NCBI GenBank assembly: GCA_015143295.1
Contig: JABCRI010000934.1
Coordinates: 1 to 64,000, forward strand
Direction: 5' to 3'
Length of the DNA: 64,000 nucleotides
DNA from: Tetracentron sinense
Lineage: Eukaryota; Streptophyta; Magnoliopsida; Trochodendrales; Trochodendraceae
Made by a program: the position numbers and the translations under genes. The notes below the pieces were generated by a model, which searched no databases, was not told where the DNA came from, and saw only the letters and a list, made by a program, of their open reading frames with translations. Below, piece after piece: positions 50,886 to 62,983 of the stretch (its first letter is position 1; every line of letters begins with the position of its first letter).

Positions 50886-51750
50886 TGTAGAACCCCGAAA
50901 ACTTGGATTCACTGTTCATGTGAATAGTTCTTGTAAAAAGAGCCAAAAAGCCTTGATGTAATTATGATTTATTTTTTGAAATGAAAAGTAGTGTGATGGA
51001 TATTTTAAAACCTTAAAGGAAGTGTCATTTGGTGTTTATGGGTGTTGAAAAAAATAGGAAAAATGTCCTAAGTAGAATAGAATGTGAAAAATTAGCAAAA
51101 TAGGCAAAATCAGGTTCCACTCATCGACGAGCCCATCTCAGGAAAAACCACTTGTTGGCGAGTTCAATGGACAGTGTTGAAATAGAATGTCTTGAAGACA
51201 TTATCATCGACGAGTACTGTTTGGAGACCCAAACTCGTCGACAAGTACACCCACTCGTCGATGAGTCCAACACGCGAAAAATCGGGAATAGTTATGAATA
51301 ATAGGTATTTTCGATTTTTGGCAACCCTAACTCTATAAATACCCAATTTTCGTGGGATTAAGGGTTTTAACACCTTGAGAGACATTATTTGAGAGAAAAA
51401 GAGAGAGATCTAGGGTTCTAAAACAGGCTTTCCATTTGAGATCAAGGAGGAGCTCGATCCTTACTTCCAAGGCTTCCTTAAGCTTGGATCTTCTTCCTCA
51501 AGTGTGGATATTCACTCTCAAGCTTGAGTTCATGTCCAAGTCATCTTTCAAGCCAAGATTTGACCTTTGCAAGGTAAGTATACCTTATTAGTTGATTTAG
51601 TGATAACCTAGATCCTAAACCTAGATTTTAAAGCATGAATGTTGAGATTTGGGTATTAGCAACCCCTATTTTCTAAATTGATCATATTTCCCTAAAATGT
51701 ATTGACTATAGAGCATGTTAGTGATAATCTAGATCTTAAACCTAAAATGT
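50886..51750 (+). mobile_element. LTR F, TGTAGAACCCCG family, partial
   Basis: It opens TGTAGAACCCCGAAAACTTG, matching the end of 25351-25617 and, further in, that of S1. It carries a plus-strand palindrome cluster, TATA box and GA-rich leader. AAG|GTAAGTAT at 51571-51580 is a strong splice-donor match. The right edge is not defined; I could not find the matching end, so 51750 is approximate. Confidence 0.65.
51118..51341 (+). promoter_or_regulatory. F promoter: five palindromes and TATA box
   Basis: Near-palindromes of the ACTCGTCGACGAGT type lie at about 51118-51133, 51149-51165, 51203-51217, 51231-51248 and 51251-51268, followed by CTATAAATAC at 51333-51342. The motif is the one used by element C, not that of F's own relatives S1, S3 and S4. 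Confidence 0.7.
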
Positions 51751-51934
51751 ATTACTGAAAAGGGAGTTAAAGAACTTTTGGAGGTTCTCTGCAACATCTA
51801 GACGCTCTCCTTGCTTCACAATCATCTCTATGATTTCCCCTCTAAACTACTTAAAACTATTTTTTCATATCTCTATTTTGTTTTTGTTATTGATAAGGAC
51901 TCTATTAGTAAAGAGTTGGAATGACTCTAATAGA
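51751..51934. other. Unassigned sequence
   Basis: AT-rich sequence between LTR F and the CACTA terminus. I see no gene and no repeat I can name. Confidence 0.4.
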
Positions 51935-52030
51935 CACTACAAGAAATCTACTGACTAGTAATGGAATATTGGTGACGCAATAAGACGGAACGGTCCACCG
52001 TCACTAATGGACTGTCCCCATTAAGCATTT
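51935..52030. mobile_element. Terminus of a CACTA (En/Spm) DNA transposon
   Basis: CACTACAAGAAATCTACTG at 51935 is a typical CACTA terminal inverted repeat. Within the next 70 bp the inverted words GGTGACG and CCGTCACTAATG occur, as is usual for subterminal repeats of this superfamily. I did not find the matching TTTCTTGTAGTG end in the window, so this is a fragment. Confidence 0.6.
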
Positions 52031-52228
52031 CGAAAATATTGATTTTTTAACAAATTTAATATGTGCAAAGAACTGGTCCCTGAAGAGACTGTAAGAGCTT
52101 TCATTTCGTTGAATGCACGTCTCCTATGCATAAAGAGTCTCAACTAATAATCACATCAGTTTTTTTAGTGACAGATTCTGGTTTAATTACATAATTTTAA
52201 AAAAAAATTTATTAGTAAAAATTTAATA

Positions 52229-52255
52229 CGGGCAAAGCACGTGCTCTTTTACTAG
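52229..52255 (+). mobile_element. Possible Helitron 3' end
   Basis: The 10-bp palindrome AGCACGTGCT (52236-52245) lies seven bases before CTAG (52252-52255), which is followed by T. A hairpin a few bases before a CTRR end at an A/T site is the Helitron 3' signature. No 5' end was identified, so the call is tentative. Confidence 0.35.
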
Positions 52256-52650
52256 TATATATATATATATATAGTTTGCTATTCAATTGCTTTAATTGTT
52301 TAACATGTGCAGGAATTTAGTAAGTAAATCCAACATAGGATAATAAGCACCCATGATCGCCCAAATTTGGTGATTATAATTAGGGTTACAAAGGGCTAAA
52401 TTAAATGCCAAATCTAGAAAGCAAATAGAAAGGAATATATTATTTTAAAAGCAATAAATATAACTAACCCAATTCTATGATTGAGAGAAATGAGAGGAGA
52501 GAAGGGCCGCGTCCCTTATGGTGACCCATAAGCCACTACTTAGTACTAGCCTCATCACTAGATCTACCGTAAGAACCTCGGCTAAGTTTAACGAAACTTC
52601 TACTAAACGTCACTACTCCCACTCGGTCTATTTTTGACAAGTGTTCAGAT
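52256..52650. other. Intergenic sequence, no gene seen
   Basis: It starts with a short TA run. The remainder is AT-rich and without long open frames or recognised repeats. Confidence 0.5.
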
Positions 52651-52852
52651 GTTTTTTTCTTGGGGGGAACAGGGGTTATCCGGGCCTCCTGGAGCACCCC
52701 ACTAAGTCCCTTAGGCCGTGCAAATCACTTCATATTATACAACCAAAAAAGACGGGATAAATCCCAGAGGGTGGCCAACAAGGGAAGGGACTCGAACTCA
52801 AGACCTCCGCTTCCTAAGTAGTGGTCTTGGTCACTAGCCCAACCCCTCGTTG
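52651..52852 (-). mobile_element. tRNA-derived SINE
   Basis: In minus-strand reading, a box-A-like TGGGCTAGTGACCAAGACC (52822-52840) is followed at about 22 bp by a box-B-like GAGTTCGAGTCC (52788-52799). A non-tRNA body of about 110 bp ends in AGAAAAAAAC (52651-52660). This is the architecture of plant SINEs. I could not define the target duplication. Confidence 0.65.
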
Positions 52853-53249
52853 GGTTCTAGGGGTTGGGATCTAGGATACTCGCTCATCAACATGACTCTC
52901 ACTGGAGAGATGTCTAAATATTTTGTCAGAGATCTCTCCAAAACTTCTCCGAACTTTTGGATAGGGTATATAGGGTATAGAGGGGCCAAAGTCTAGAAAA
53001 AATAAATCTATGTCCGAGTGTTTTATCTCTAAAGTATAAATAAATGAAAATGGGATTAGCAAATAGACATGGGTGGTGTTTATCAAAACTCAAAAGGACC
53101 GAACCAGATTTGAAAAGGATCAATTGCGAGTGCATGATCAATGATACTTTTTGGATGTGGGTCTGGCATGGTAGAAAAATTAGGGTCATGTGGCTAAAAT
53201 ACAATATTGATGTAATGTTATTGCAGCCATATTTCTTTTAGGAAAAATG

Positions 53250-54005
53250 TGTTGCGCAAAAATTATTTAGGGTCCCTTCTTTTGCTAAGAATTACAAAGC
53301 TTGTCACTTTGGACTTTATATGGTGGTCATTAAGAAATTTGAGTCACTTTGTCAAGGTTTGTAACAACATTACTTCTCGGAAAATAGTTAACGGACCTAG
53401 GGTTTCCATTATGTAATTGATGACCGGTCCTCATTGGTTCATGCCCACTTTTAAACAAACGCCAACTGTGGTTGAGATTCACTCACCCTTAGGATTAGCA
53501 ATCTAACCTTGGTTTTTAGAAAAAAAGAACCAAAATCTTAACTTTAATTTTCTTAAGCTTAACCAGGGTTATAGGGGTGTTAAAAGGGACACGAGGATAT
53601 GGGGGTAAAATAAGTAGCGGACCCATGGGTCTGCTAATCATTGCTCTCACTTCTTCCTAATTCTTATCCGCATGAGATTTCAAGTCTTATCATTTTATAT
53701 AAGATTTGAAATTATTCATTTTGCTCATTCCAAGTCTTATGGGTAACCCAAGAGATATAAAAAAAGCATAATACATCTAATTCTCAAAAGAAAATACATA
53801 TTGTCAAACAACAAAACTTACAAAGAGCTAGACTTTAGTTATAAGTTTCAACCAAAGAACGGACCCTTAAAGAAATTGCCAAAAGCTAGCTAAAAAGGAA
53901 GCTACAAAAAGTAATTTAGTTTGAAACTGGGAGTAGGATACCTATTGCCAGTGTATTTTTGCCCATAACAATTGTTTTGTTTTATTATAAACGTGAATAT
54001 CTTGA
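53250..54005. other. Intergenic sequence, no gene seen
   Basis: Low-copy-looking DNA without a recognisable open frame or repeat. ATAAGACTTG and CAAGTCTTAT words recur near 53680-53745, which may be a remnant inverted repeat. Confidence 0.45.
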
Positions 54006-54009
54006 GCCT

Positions 54010-54150
54010 TAAAGACTCTTACTAGTCCCATGTGCTGCATAGGGAATAGCCCATACCCATACAACCGATATTGAGGGGAGCTCAGGAACTGACCTCGAGA
54101 CCTCCGCGTTTACGGTTTGTCCTTCGGACACTAGGCTACATACTTGAGGT
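54010..54150 (-). mobile_element. Degenerate SINE-like segment
   Basis: In minus-strand reading GTAGCCTAGTGTCCGAAGG (54121-54139) resembles box A, and GAGGTCAGTTCC (54085-54096) a weakened box B. CCGCGGAGGTCTxGAG-type wording is shared with the SINE at 52651-52852. Older or of another subfamily. Confidence 0.45.
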
Positions 54151-54240
54151 TCCATAATGGTTGTTTGGTAATGTCATTATCAACGTTTCATTTCTACATA
54201 CAAAACATTCTGTTGAGCATAGCCAGTTTCTAAAGATTTT

Positions 54241-54480
54241 AGGGTAAATTACAGTTACCTCCCCTAAGATTTGGTGAAATTGCAAAGACCTCCCCCTAGT
54301 TTCTAAAATTGCATTGCCCTCCTGTGTTTCAATTCTGAGTAACAGATATTGCCCCTTTTGTTAACTTGACGTTACTAAAGTCGATGAACTTTGATGATGT
54401 CATGCTTTAAATGTTTGTTGATGATGAAAAATGATAAGATGACACGTGGAGGTAATTTCCTAGTCAGAAGCCACGTGGAT
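54241..54480. mobile_element. GGGTAAATTACA-type dispersed repeat (possible MULE end)
   Basis: AGGGTAAATTACAGTTACC followed by CTCCCCTAAGATTTGG and later TGACACGTGGAGG resembles a common plant dispersed repeat often placed with Mutator-like elements. Placement is from memory of the motif, without alignment. Confidence 0.3.
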
Positions 54481-56193
54481 AAAGATTATGAAAATCTCAA
54501 AAGGTTCTATTACCTTAAAATATTTTTTACAAATTTTGATTCAACAGCTTATCAGATATTTGTTTACACAATTTTGTGGTTTATGTTAGACATGATGCCT
54601 AGAAAAGTCATTTACACTGTTAGATTCTTATTAATTTAATTAATAAAGACTTCTTCTTAATCTATTGTGTATTCATTATAGGTAATTGACCATGATCATG
54701 AGATGATCTATACGATATGAGATATTGATAAAGGTCCTTAAGATATATTGTAGGAAAGTTATGTGATTAGATTATCACAGGTAGATATAACTTTCTGGTT
54801 CCTTATACCTTATATAGTCACAACTGTGGGTGAAGCTGGGCACTTCACTTATATGGCTGCCAGAATGCTAAGATGTTCTCAATAGTTGAGATGTAATTCT
54901 ATCTCGAACTATTATAGTGAAGACTACATATCAGCATATGGGTCTTTAAATGTACACTGACTGATTGCATTCAATGAGAAACCTCTTGCATAAACATACT
55001 ATCAGATAGTTGGTCTCTCATTCATATTGAACAGTTTAAATGATCCTCAGATCTAATGAGTTCATCTATGACTGAGCAGTGATCTGACTGTTTTGATTCC
55101 ACCAATGTATTTTCTAACTTAGGGAATACAATACAGTGACAGTTGGATAGTCAGAAAGTTGTTCGAGTCATGATGAATTTCAAACAAGAAATCCATGCTC
55201 ATTAATTTGAGAGATTATCCAAGTTCCGAGTAAGACAATTGATTAAGTTCAAATCCTGCGCAGGTGATTTTGAAAACAAAATAAGTTTTGAAATATACTT
55301 TTATTAAAAGGTATTATGCTTATAAAATGATTTTCTCAAAATATTTTTCATGAGAAATTGTTTTTCATGGCTTAATCATAAGTCTTGGAAACTCGAATGA
55401 TTTGCAATGGGCTATGAGTTAGATAGTATGTCAATCTCGAAGAAGCAATAAGGATAATGTATTTGGAAGGATAAATCGAATTTAGAAGTTCATGTGGCAG
55501 GATCCATATTGGTTAAATGTTCATACACTGGGATTCAATTGTAACATGAATATCTCACGTCACTTGCAATTCCGATGTAATTCCCGTTTAGGGTCAATGA
55601 GATAACATTTGGTAAGCCAGGGTAAGAATGTCCCAGAGCAACATTGGAGGTTCTCACATAAGAAATAAAAGCTCAATAATTGATTAAAAGTTAATCAATT
55701 ATTTAAGTGATTGAAAGTTAATCATTTAATTAAATAGATTAAAAGTTAATCTATGGTTTATATTAATTGTTAATTTACATCTAGGGATTATTTTATTAAT
55801 TATTTAATTAAGAAAAAATTAAAGGGGAAATGGGTTTGACCCATATCCATAAACCCATTAAAATGAACCTTTAATATGGGCCAAAGCCCATTGGTTTAAA
55901 CCCTAGGGTGGGGCGCCCACTTGAGGAATCCTAATTGGATTAGGATTATGTGTTTTTTTTTTTTTTTTGGAAATTAGGATTATGTTAATTAAATAATTGT
56001 TGAAATATAATTTCTATAATTATGGAATTAAAATCCAATTGTTGGATTGCAATTAGGATTAAGATGGAATTGTAATTGGATTACAAAAAGGAGTTTTAAC
56101 TCCTCAAAACTCATGCCCCATAGCAGCTCACGCCCCCCCTTGGCATTGGTCTCCTAGTTTGACTAGGTTTCCTTCTCTTGTGTAGGACGTTGA

Positions 56194-58389
56194 TGTCGCG
56201 ACCCAAAACCCACCCTAGGAGTTAGAGTGAACTTTGGACGACTAATCATGGCTTACATGACTTGCTTGACAAACCAACCTGCAAAAACCCACAGAGCATA
56301 TACAATAGAGGATGACAGCGGAAACATAACTATAAAACACAGCGGAAGTCTAACAACCTCTAAGTATATATACATGGTCCAAGTTTAATACAAAGAAATC
56401 AAAACAAAGAAAGTGCGGACATACCCGCCAAAATACATGGATATAATCATTCATGCTCACCCACAGGTAATCCACTCAGAATCTAACACCACCCACTGAT
56501 AACCCTCTACGAGAGGTTCCTCCAAAGGCTCCTCGACGTACTCCTCCTCCACCCATGGACCAGGAGCACAAACATCAAATGGAGCAGCAGCTCCCTCAGA
56601 ACCTGCCGACATAAGAAGTACGGCTGAGCATGGAATACTCAGCGGGTACCAAGCACTAACCAACAGTCATAGCATACGTATAGCATACATAAAGCAGGAA
56701 ACAATTCACGCATATAAAGCAGGAATGATTCATATCATGGCAATAAAGTAAAGCAATATAATTCATCATGTTTGCAATCATAAAAGCCGGTAAAACCCTT
56801 GAAATCTTGTGCACTTGACTTGACTGAAATTACCATTTTTATGCTTGAAACCTTGTCTACCGTGTCATGCGTGTCATGCTTGTATCATGCGTGTATCATG
56901 CTTGCTTGTTCTGAAAAGTAATCTACTTGTGAGGGAAGGGAGACCCTTCTTCCTAGAATGCTCATGCTTGTCCTTCCACTTGTGAGATTCACTTGTGAGA
57001 TGTCCTTGTGAGATGCACTTGCGAGGGAAGGGAGACCCTTCTTATGATATGTATGCACTTGCGAGGGAAGGGAGACCCTTCTTATGAAAATGCATGATTG
57101 TCTTGTCCTTGCCAAAAGCGAAGTAAAACATATCGTAGGATATGCCCCACCTCTAAATCCCATTCTTGAAAACCTCGGTAAATCATGTCATGTATGCGTG
57201 CTCGTGAGGTCGTGTGCATACTTGCATTTGAAATTAAATATGGCATTGAGTAATTCATAACAGATAACAGCAATGATTTGAGCAATTTAGTATTCATATC
57301 ATTTAGGAAAAGCGAACAATCACACTATCATGACCCTAGCAATTTCCATAAACCTTAAACATGAAATTTATTAATTTATTATTCATCTCATTCACCTTGA
57401 CATTTCATCAAACATGGTGCATTCATTATTTATTAACCCTATAACATGCTTTTCTAGGTGGGTTATGCTCACATCATACGTGTTTGTTCATTATGGATAC
57501 AATGCCCTCCCCATTTCATTCTTCACATCATTTCACACGGCATCCAATCGCCAATTCCGTCTCCATTCACCATTCAGACCCGTCCATCTCATAGCACATG
57601 TGTAAATGAAAGAAAACAAAGAGAAATAAAGTAAAAGAAGGAACTATAATTAGGAGGGTAGCAAGAAGTACCGACCTTGAAGAAATGAGGAAGAAACCCC
57701 TTCCAAAAACGACCGTGAGGTGCTGCCCTAGCTTGGGGAACACTCTCCACGAGTGCTTGAACCGTGATCTTGGAGAAAAGCCGGACTTGAAGTGATCTAG
57801 GGTCTCAAAACCCTTTGATTTCTCTTCCAAAGACAAGCCCTAGGTTGGAATCGCTTTCTCCCCTTTCTCCTATTCTCTCAAACTCTCTAAGTGTCGAATG
57901 ATACCCTAAAGGCTCGGGCAAGACTCTTAAGGTAAGAGTAAACCGACCAAAAGACCATAATACCCTTACTGAAATTTCTGCAAAAACGCGAGTACCGAGC
58001 GATCAGTGTTTATGACCGATCGATCGGTTGCCTACCGAGCGATCGGTGTGTTGACCGAGCTCTCGACCAAAAATCAACTCTCTGGAAAATTTTCCCATAC
58101 AAAAATCTTGATCAGTCGATAGCTACCGATCGATCGGTTTTGGACCGATCGATCGCTCTATGGACCGAGCGATCGGTTGCCTGCAGGTTCAGACTGTTTT
58201 GGCCATATCTTTTGACTCGCTCGTCGGATTTTGACGATTCAACTTGCGTTGAGTTTGTACTTCGAAAAGGAACATTTCTGACGTTTCGGAATTTTCAATT
58301 TCTTCCTTATTTATTAATTGTACTACTTTAAAGGCAAAATGGCTATGAAAGTGTCATGCATTAAATGTGAAAAGGTCCGGGGCTCTACA
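56194..58389 (-). mobile_element. Solo LTR S3 (TGTAGAGCCCCGG..GTCGCGACA)
   Basis: A 2196-bp insert opening TGTCGCGACCCAAAACC and closing GGGGCTCTACA, with a perfect target duplication GTTGA (56189-56193, 58390-58394). It has no primer site or coding domain. Shared blocks with S1 and S4 include CTGAGCATGG..ACTCAGC near 56620 and GACGATTCAACTTGCGTTG near 58232-58250. An ACTTGCGAGGGAAGGGAGACC repeat recurs near 56930-57090. Confidence 0.85.
57994..58179 (-). promoter_or_regulatory. ACCGATCGATCGGT palindrome cluster of S3
   Basis: Seven or eight forms lie at about 57994-58008, 58015-58029, 58034-58048, 58053-58067, 58124-58138, 58144-58158 and 58164-58178. Two forms alternate, ACCGATCGATCGGT (perfect palindrome) and ACCGAGCGATCGGT. 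In minus reading the cluster is upstream of the GA-rich leader, as in S4. Open frames here (for example 58140-58331) are translations of the motif. Confidence 0.8.
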
Positions 58390-58574
58390 GTTGACTTATC
58401 CCTTTAATTAAGGAACCCTCTTATTAGAAGGACTCCTTAATTAGTAGGTATTCTATAATTAGAGTAGTTATAGATAAACTAGGATATTGTTTAATTAATA
58501 ATAAGAGTTATTATTGATAAACAATTCCTAAAAGATAAGATCAAGTTGGAGTAGGATTAGGATAGGATCCTAGT

Positions 58575-58583
58575 CTATAAATA
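58575..58583 (+). promoter_or_regulatory. TATA box of element D LTR
   Basis: CTATAAATA lies about 400 bp before the LTR 3' end. Unlike the other LTRs here, I see no palindrome cluster directly upstream. Confidence 0.75.
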
Positions 58584-58982
58584 CCCCAACACCCTAGACC
58601 ATTAAACACTTTTCTCCAGATTTTCGTGAGCTATATAGGTGGTGCAAATTGAGTTTTGCTTTTCTAGGGTTTTGAACCTTAGTACTTTTGGTGATAGAAG
58701 GTCTACACCATTACTCCATCTTCTTCCTCTTGCTTCTATAATTTCAAATGAGATTCTAAAGCTTCGTGGGGATAGTGAAGAACAAAGATCGAGCTTCTAG
58801 TATTTTTTCGGAGAAATCTCTACAAAGAGTTCTAACGGTTCGAGTGGATTAAGTTTCACCGGTAAAAAACATTCACCGAGGTGATATGACTAAAACTCTT
58901 AGATAATTTTGATGCTTTCTATGGTGTTAAGATCTAGGGGATCCAGTTTTCGTATAAATTTTTATCCGGATCCCCCTTCAAG

Positions 58983-58994
58983 TGGTATCAGAGC
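58983..58994 (+). other. Primer binding site of element D (tRNA-Met)
   Basis: TGGTATCAGAGC starts two bases after the LTR end CA at 58980. Confidence 0.92.
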
Positions 58995-60560
58995 TCATGG
59001 TTAGGAGCATTTTTTGTTTATTTTGATAAGATAATTAAATGGATGATTTAATTCATGAGATGAATTAATTTAGATCTATTTAATATTGCTCGTAGTTTTT
59101 ATTATTTTATTTGTTCATGAGATGAATAAATAAATATTTATTATATTTTTGAATGAGATTTGATAATTAAATGAAATTTAAAAACTAGTATTATATGTGA
59201 TATAATTAAATTCGAAATAAAGAGTTTATTTTGAAATTACTTTTAAATGATTTGATCATTTAATATATATTTATTAATTGTTTAAAATAATTAATAAATA
59301 ATTTTTCCCATAAATAGATTTTATTTGAAAAATTATAAAACCCTAATTAATGATGAGATCATATTTAGGATTTTCAATTCTCTTATTTTTTATTTTAATC
59401 CTGGATAATAGTAGAACCAATCTATATGAAAGGATCTTGCATTCGGGAAAGAAATAAAATTTTGTAGAGATTTTAAGAAACTTCTATCTTATATTTTAAA
59501 AATAATTTTATGAAAATTGTTTTATGAAAAATATAATTATTTTATTTTTTCCAGGGTTAGATCTATATAAGATATAGATTTTATCGAGCGATTTGATAAT
59601 TGTTATCAAATTTTAAATCCTTTTAAAATAAGAAAAAGTACTCCATCACCATGTAGCATCTATTTTATATGAGATTATAGTTATGGGTCATATTTTATAA
59701 TAAATTGTTTATCATTCATGCATTCATATTAGAGGATAATATGTAATAGGTTTTGGTAATCTGTTTAATGCATTGATGGCGATGCTGTTAAGGAGGATGC
59801 TGCGATGTGATCTCGATAGGATGATAAAGAAAGGGATCGCGAAGGAGTTTGGAAGCTGTCTTTATTCTTATCTCATTCTCTTGCATCCATGCATTTTAAT
59901 TTATTGACCTATAGCGATTAATCTCGTATAATATTGTTTTAATTATCATGAGATGATAGTTGTTTATTTTATCATGAGATGATATCTCTTTATATGTTTA
60001 AATTATTCTGTTGAAATAATTGCCCATGAATATATAATGTGTATATAAGACTGAGGACGAGTCTCTAAGTATTATGATCTTCTGCCATACACTATGTGAT
60101 CCTATAGTGGGGAGTGTGAGTAAGCTGACAAGCCAAAGCCGGACCCAATCCCTCTCACCTATGAGTGAATATGGTGAAAACTGAATAAGCAAATAGTGGG
60201 AGCAATAATACCAAAGCGTGAGCTTTCGCTAGGTGTTTATTAGGTTCATGGTAGGTGGGCACATGAATAAGAGATATTATACAATAACGCCAAAGCGTGA
60301 GTATAACATCCCTTATAGATCAGACAGTAGATCGAATACTCCAGAATTCGCAAGATGAGATCTGTGAAATTGGAGAAAATAGTTTCTATCTGCCTATTCA
60401 AGGCGATGTGATGATGTGCCCAAAGGTAGAATTACATAAGCCAGTGTCTAGGTTTTCGATGCCAATTGATTCTTCCCAAATTGGCTATACCATTAGAAAC
60501 AGACCCATAATCTAATAGGTATTAATGAATACAATAGATCTCTAATACTATCTATTTTGT
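58995..60560 (+). mobile_element. Leader of element D
   Basis: AT-rich, with recurring TTTAATNATTTAAT and CATGAGATGA words and no recognised domain. A direct repeat of CCAAAGCGTGAG lies at about 60212-60223 and 60290-60301. The open frame at 60297-60515 has no recognised domain. Confidence 0.65.
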
Positions 60561-61292
60561 CATTTGAACCCATTGACTGAAATTCTTCATGATGAAAAGT
60601 TAGTTGGAACTAACTATGTAGACCAGAAAAGAAAGATTAGAATTATATTTTCTGTGGATAACCTTGACCTATGTCTTAAGACACCTAAGCCCGAAATTCC
60701 TCCAGATGCTTCACCGGCCCAAAAGGCTGAGTTAGAGCAATGGGAGAGGTCCAATCAGATGACCATGTGTTATATACTGGCTTAGATGTCTAACATTTTG
60801 CAAAGTCAGCATGAACACATGGATAAGGCTTCTGACATTTTGCAAAACCTTCATGAGATGTTTGGTGAGCAAAATAGGTCAGCTCGACAAGTAAAGTTGA
60901 AATCCCTTGTTAACACCAAGATGGCTAAGGGAACTCCAGTCAGGGAGCACATCATAAAGATGATGGGCTTATTGAATGAACTGAAAATTCTTGGTGGGAG
61001 ATGGATGCCATCACTCAAGTTGACACTGTTCTGCAGTCACTCCATTCGTCCTTCAATTCGTTCGTGTTAAATTATAACATGAACAAGAGTGAAATGTCAC
61101 TTAGTAAGCTTATGAACTCACTTGTGGCTGCAGAAGATTTGATCAAAAAGTCAACTAAAGGTGAAACTTTAATTGTCGATAAACTTGATATTTCCAAGAA
61201 ATCTAAAAAGTTTAGAAAAGGGAATAAAGGCAAAGGAAAGTTTAAAGACAGGGTAAGGCAAGAGTTGCCAAAGGTTCTTCAGGAAAAGCTGG
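60561..61292 (+). pseudogene. Element D gag region, left part
   Basis: UBN2_2-type copia gag: LTEILHDEKLVGTNYVD, WERSNQMTMCYILA, EMFGEQNRSARQVKLKSLVN and LNYNMNKSEMSLSKLMNSL are typical words. It ends in a Lys/Gly-rich stretch and is cut by S4. Broken. Confidence 0.85.
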
Positions 61293-62983
61293 TGTAACGA
61301 CCCCAAAATCCCACAAGGCTAAAATAGGATTTTGGAATCGTCACATTACTAAACCTGCTTAAAGACCATGCATTCAAGGCTTACTACACGAGTATCCAAA
61401 AATGAGAGTAATAAAATTCCGATATATAAGCTATAACCAACCTGCACAAGTATACGGTCAACATATACAACTCACTATAAACCAAAAGGTATGAAATACA
61501 CAACTCTAAAAAAAGTCACTGAGCAACATCATCAGTCTAATACAAAACTCTCTCAACCAACGAAACATAAACTAAGAGGTGTAGCCACCCAAGACTCCGG
61601 CTCCTTCCTCGATGGGCTCACCTTCTCCTCCTTCCTCAATGTAAGTTTCTTCAACCCAAGGCTCCGCCGTGTACTCCTGCTCTAAACCTGCCAAGACAAA
61701 AGTCTGGCTGAGTACAAAAGTACTCGGTGTATATAAAATCCAACCAACAATAATAATACACCTGCATTTAGTTAGAAACATATCCAATAGCATGATAACA
61801 TAATCAGAGTACGGAAGAACGTGTGCGCATATACATCATATCATCACCTTGACTCGTGTACTTGTGAGAATCTTAGACATAGAAGACAATACACTTATGA
61901 ACTGCTTATGCTTATGAGACCACGTGCTTGTGAGATGCTTATGCTTATGCACTTATTCAGATCATACAATGATGTGACATGCCGTTCTTGGTGGATACGG
62001 ACCATGTCTAAGAATCAAATGGTTGACATGCCGTTCTTGGCGGATACGGACCAAGCCTAAGAATCAAATGTAATTGACATGTCGTTCTTGGCGGATACGG
62101 ACCATGCCATGCTTATGCTTATTCAGAATGTCATACGTATGCCATGCTCATGCTTGTGGTCCACATGTGTGACTTGTGAGACTCTTATCTTAACATACAC
62201 GTGCATATGTGCTTAAGTGTCGAAATTAACATTCGAGTTGGTAATTGCTTAGATTCCGATCTCCCACCATGGAAACTCCACTATACTGTCCCATACCAAA
62301 TAGTTAGAGAATTCCCGGTTTGAGAGATGTTCCTCTAAGTTCTTACCTTCCCGACTATCAATTTCCATGCAAGTAATTAGACATACTTAACAAACAATTC
62401 ACATATACATATCTTATCATAATTCATATCACAATTCATAATCAATTTACCACCATTTCATAAGAGTATAATAGCATTTATCCTTTCAAGCATTTTCACA
62501 AACACCTTGAGTACGCATAATGTGAATCCATTTCCCTTCTATATTTTCAAGCATTCATCAAATCATAATTCATCCATACAATCAATTCACTATTCACATC
62601 CACATATTAATCCCATCCTCCATACATTTCCCATCCTCCATATATTCTATCCACATCCAATCCACATTTCCATCAATAATTAGCTTACTTCATAGAAAAT
62701 TTGGGAAAAATGCATTTAATCTCTATTCTATCATTCCTATCATATTAATATTCACAAAACATTAAAATAGAGTTGATTAGGATAGTATATTGACCTTAGG
62801 AATCCTTCCCTTGGATTCAGAACGCTCCCAGAGTGATTTGGGGAAGCTTTCCAAGCTTGCGGTATCCAAGCTATCTCCTTCTTCCCCAAGAAAGCCCTCT
62901 CTCAAAACCTTAGGGTTTCTCTCCCTTTTTGCCAAATTAGGTTAGAAATAGGTAGAGTATTCTAATACCCCGAAATAGTATCC

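Larger units (their letters stand above)
54584..58980 (+). mobile_element. Element D 5' LTR, interrupted by S3
   Basis: It opens TGTTAGACATGATGCC and closes ATCCCCCTTCA right before the primer site. Net length without S3 is about 2.2 kb. A poly-T run lies near 55952-55968. Confidence 0.75.

Noticed and set aside
58983-58994. TGGTATCAGAGC and related sites as tRNA genes
   Set aside because: Only the 3' complement of tRNA-Met is present, next to LTR ends; these are primer sites, not tRNA genes.
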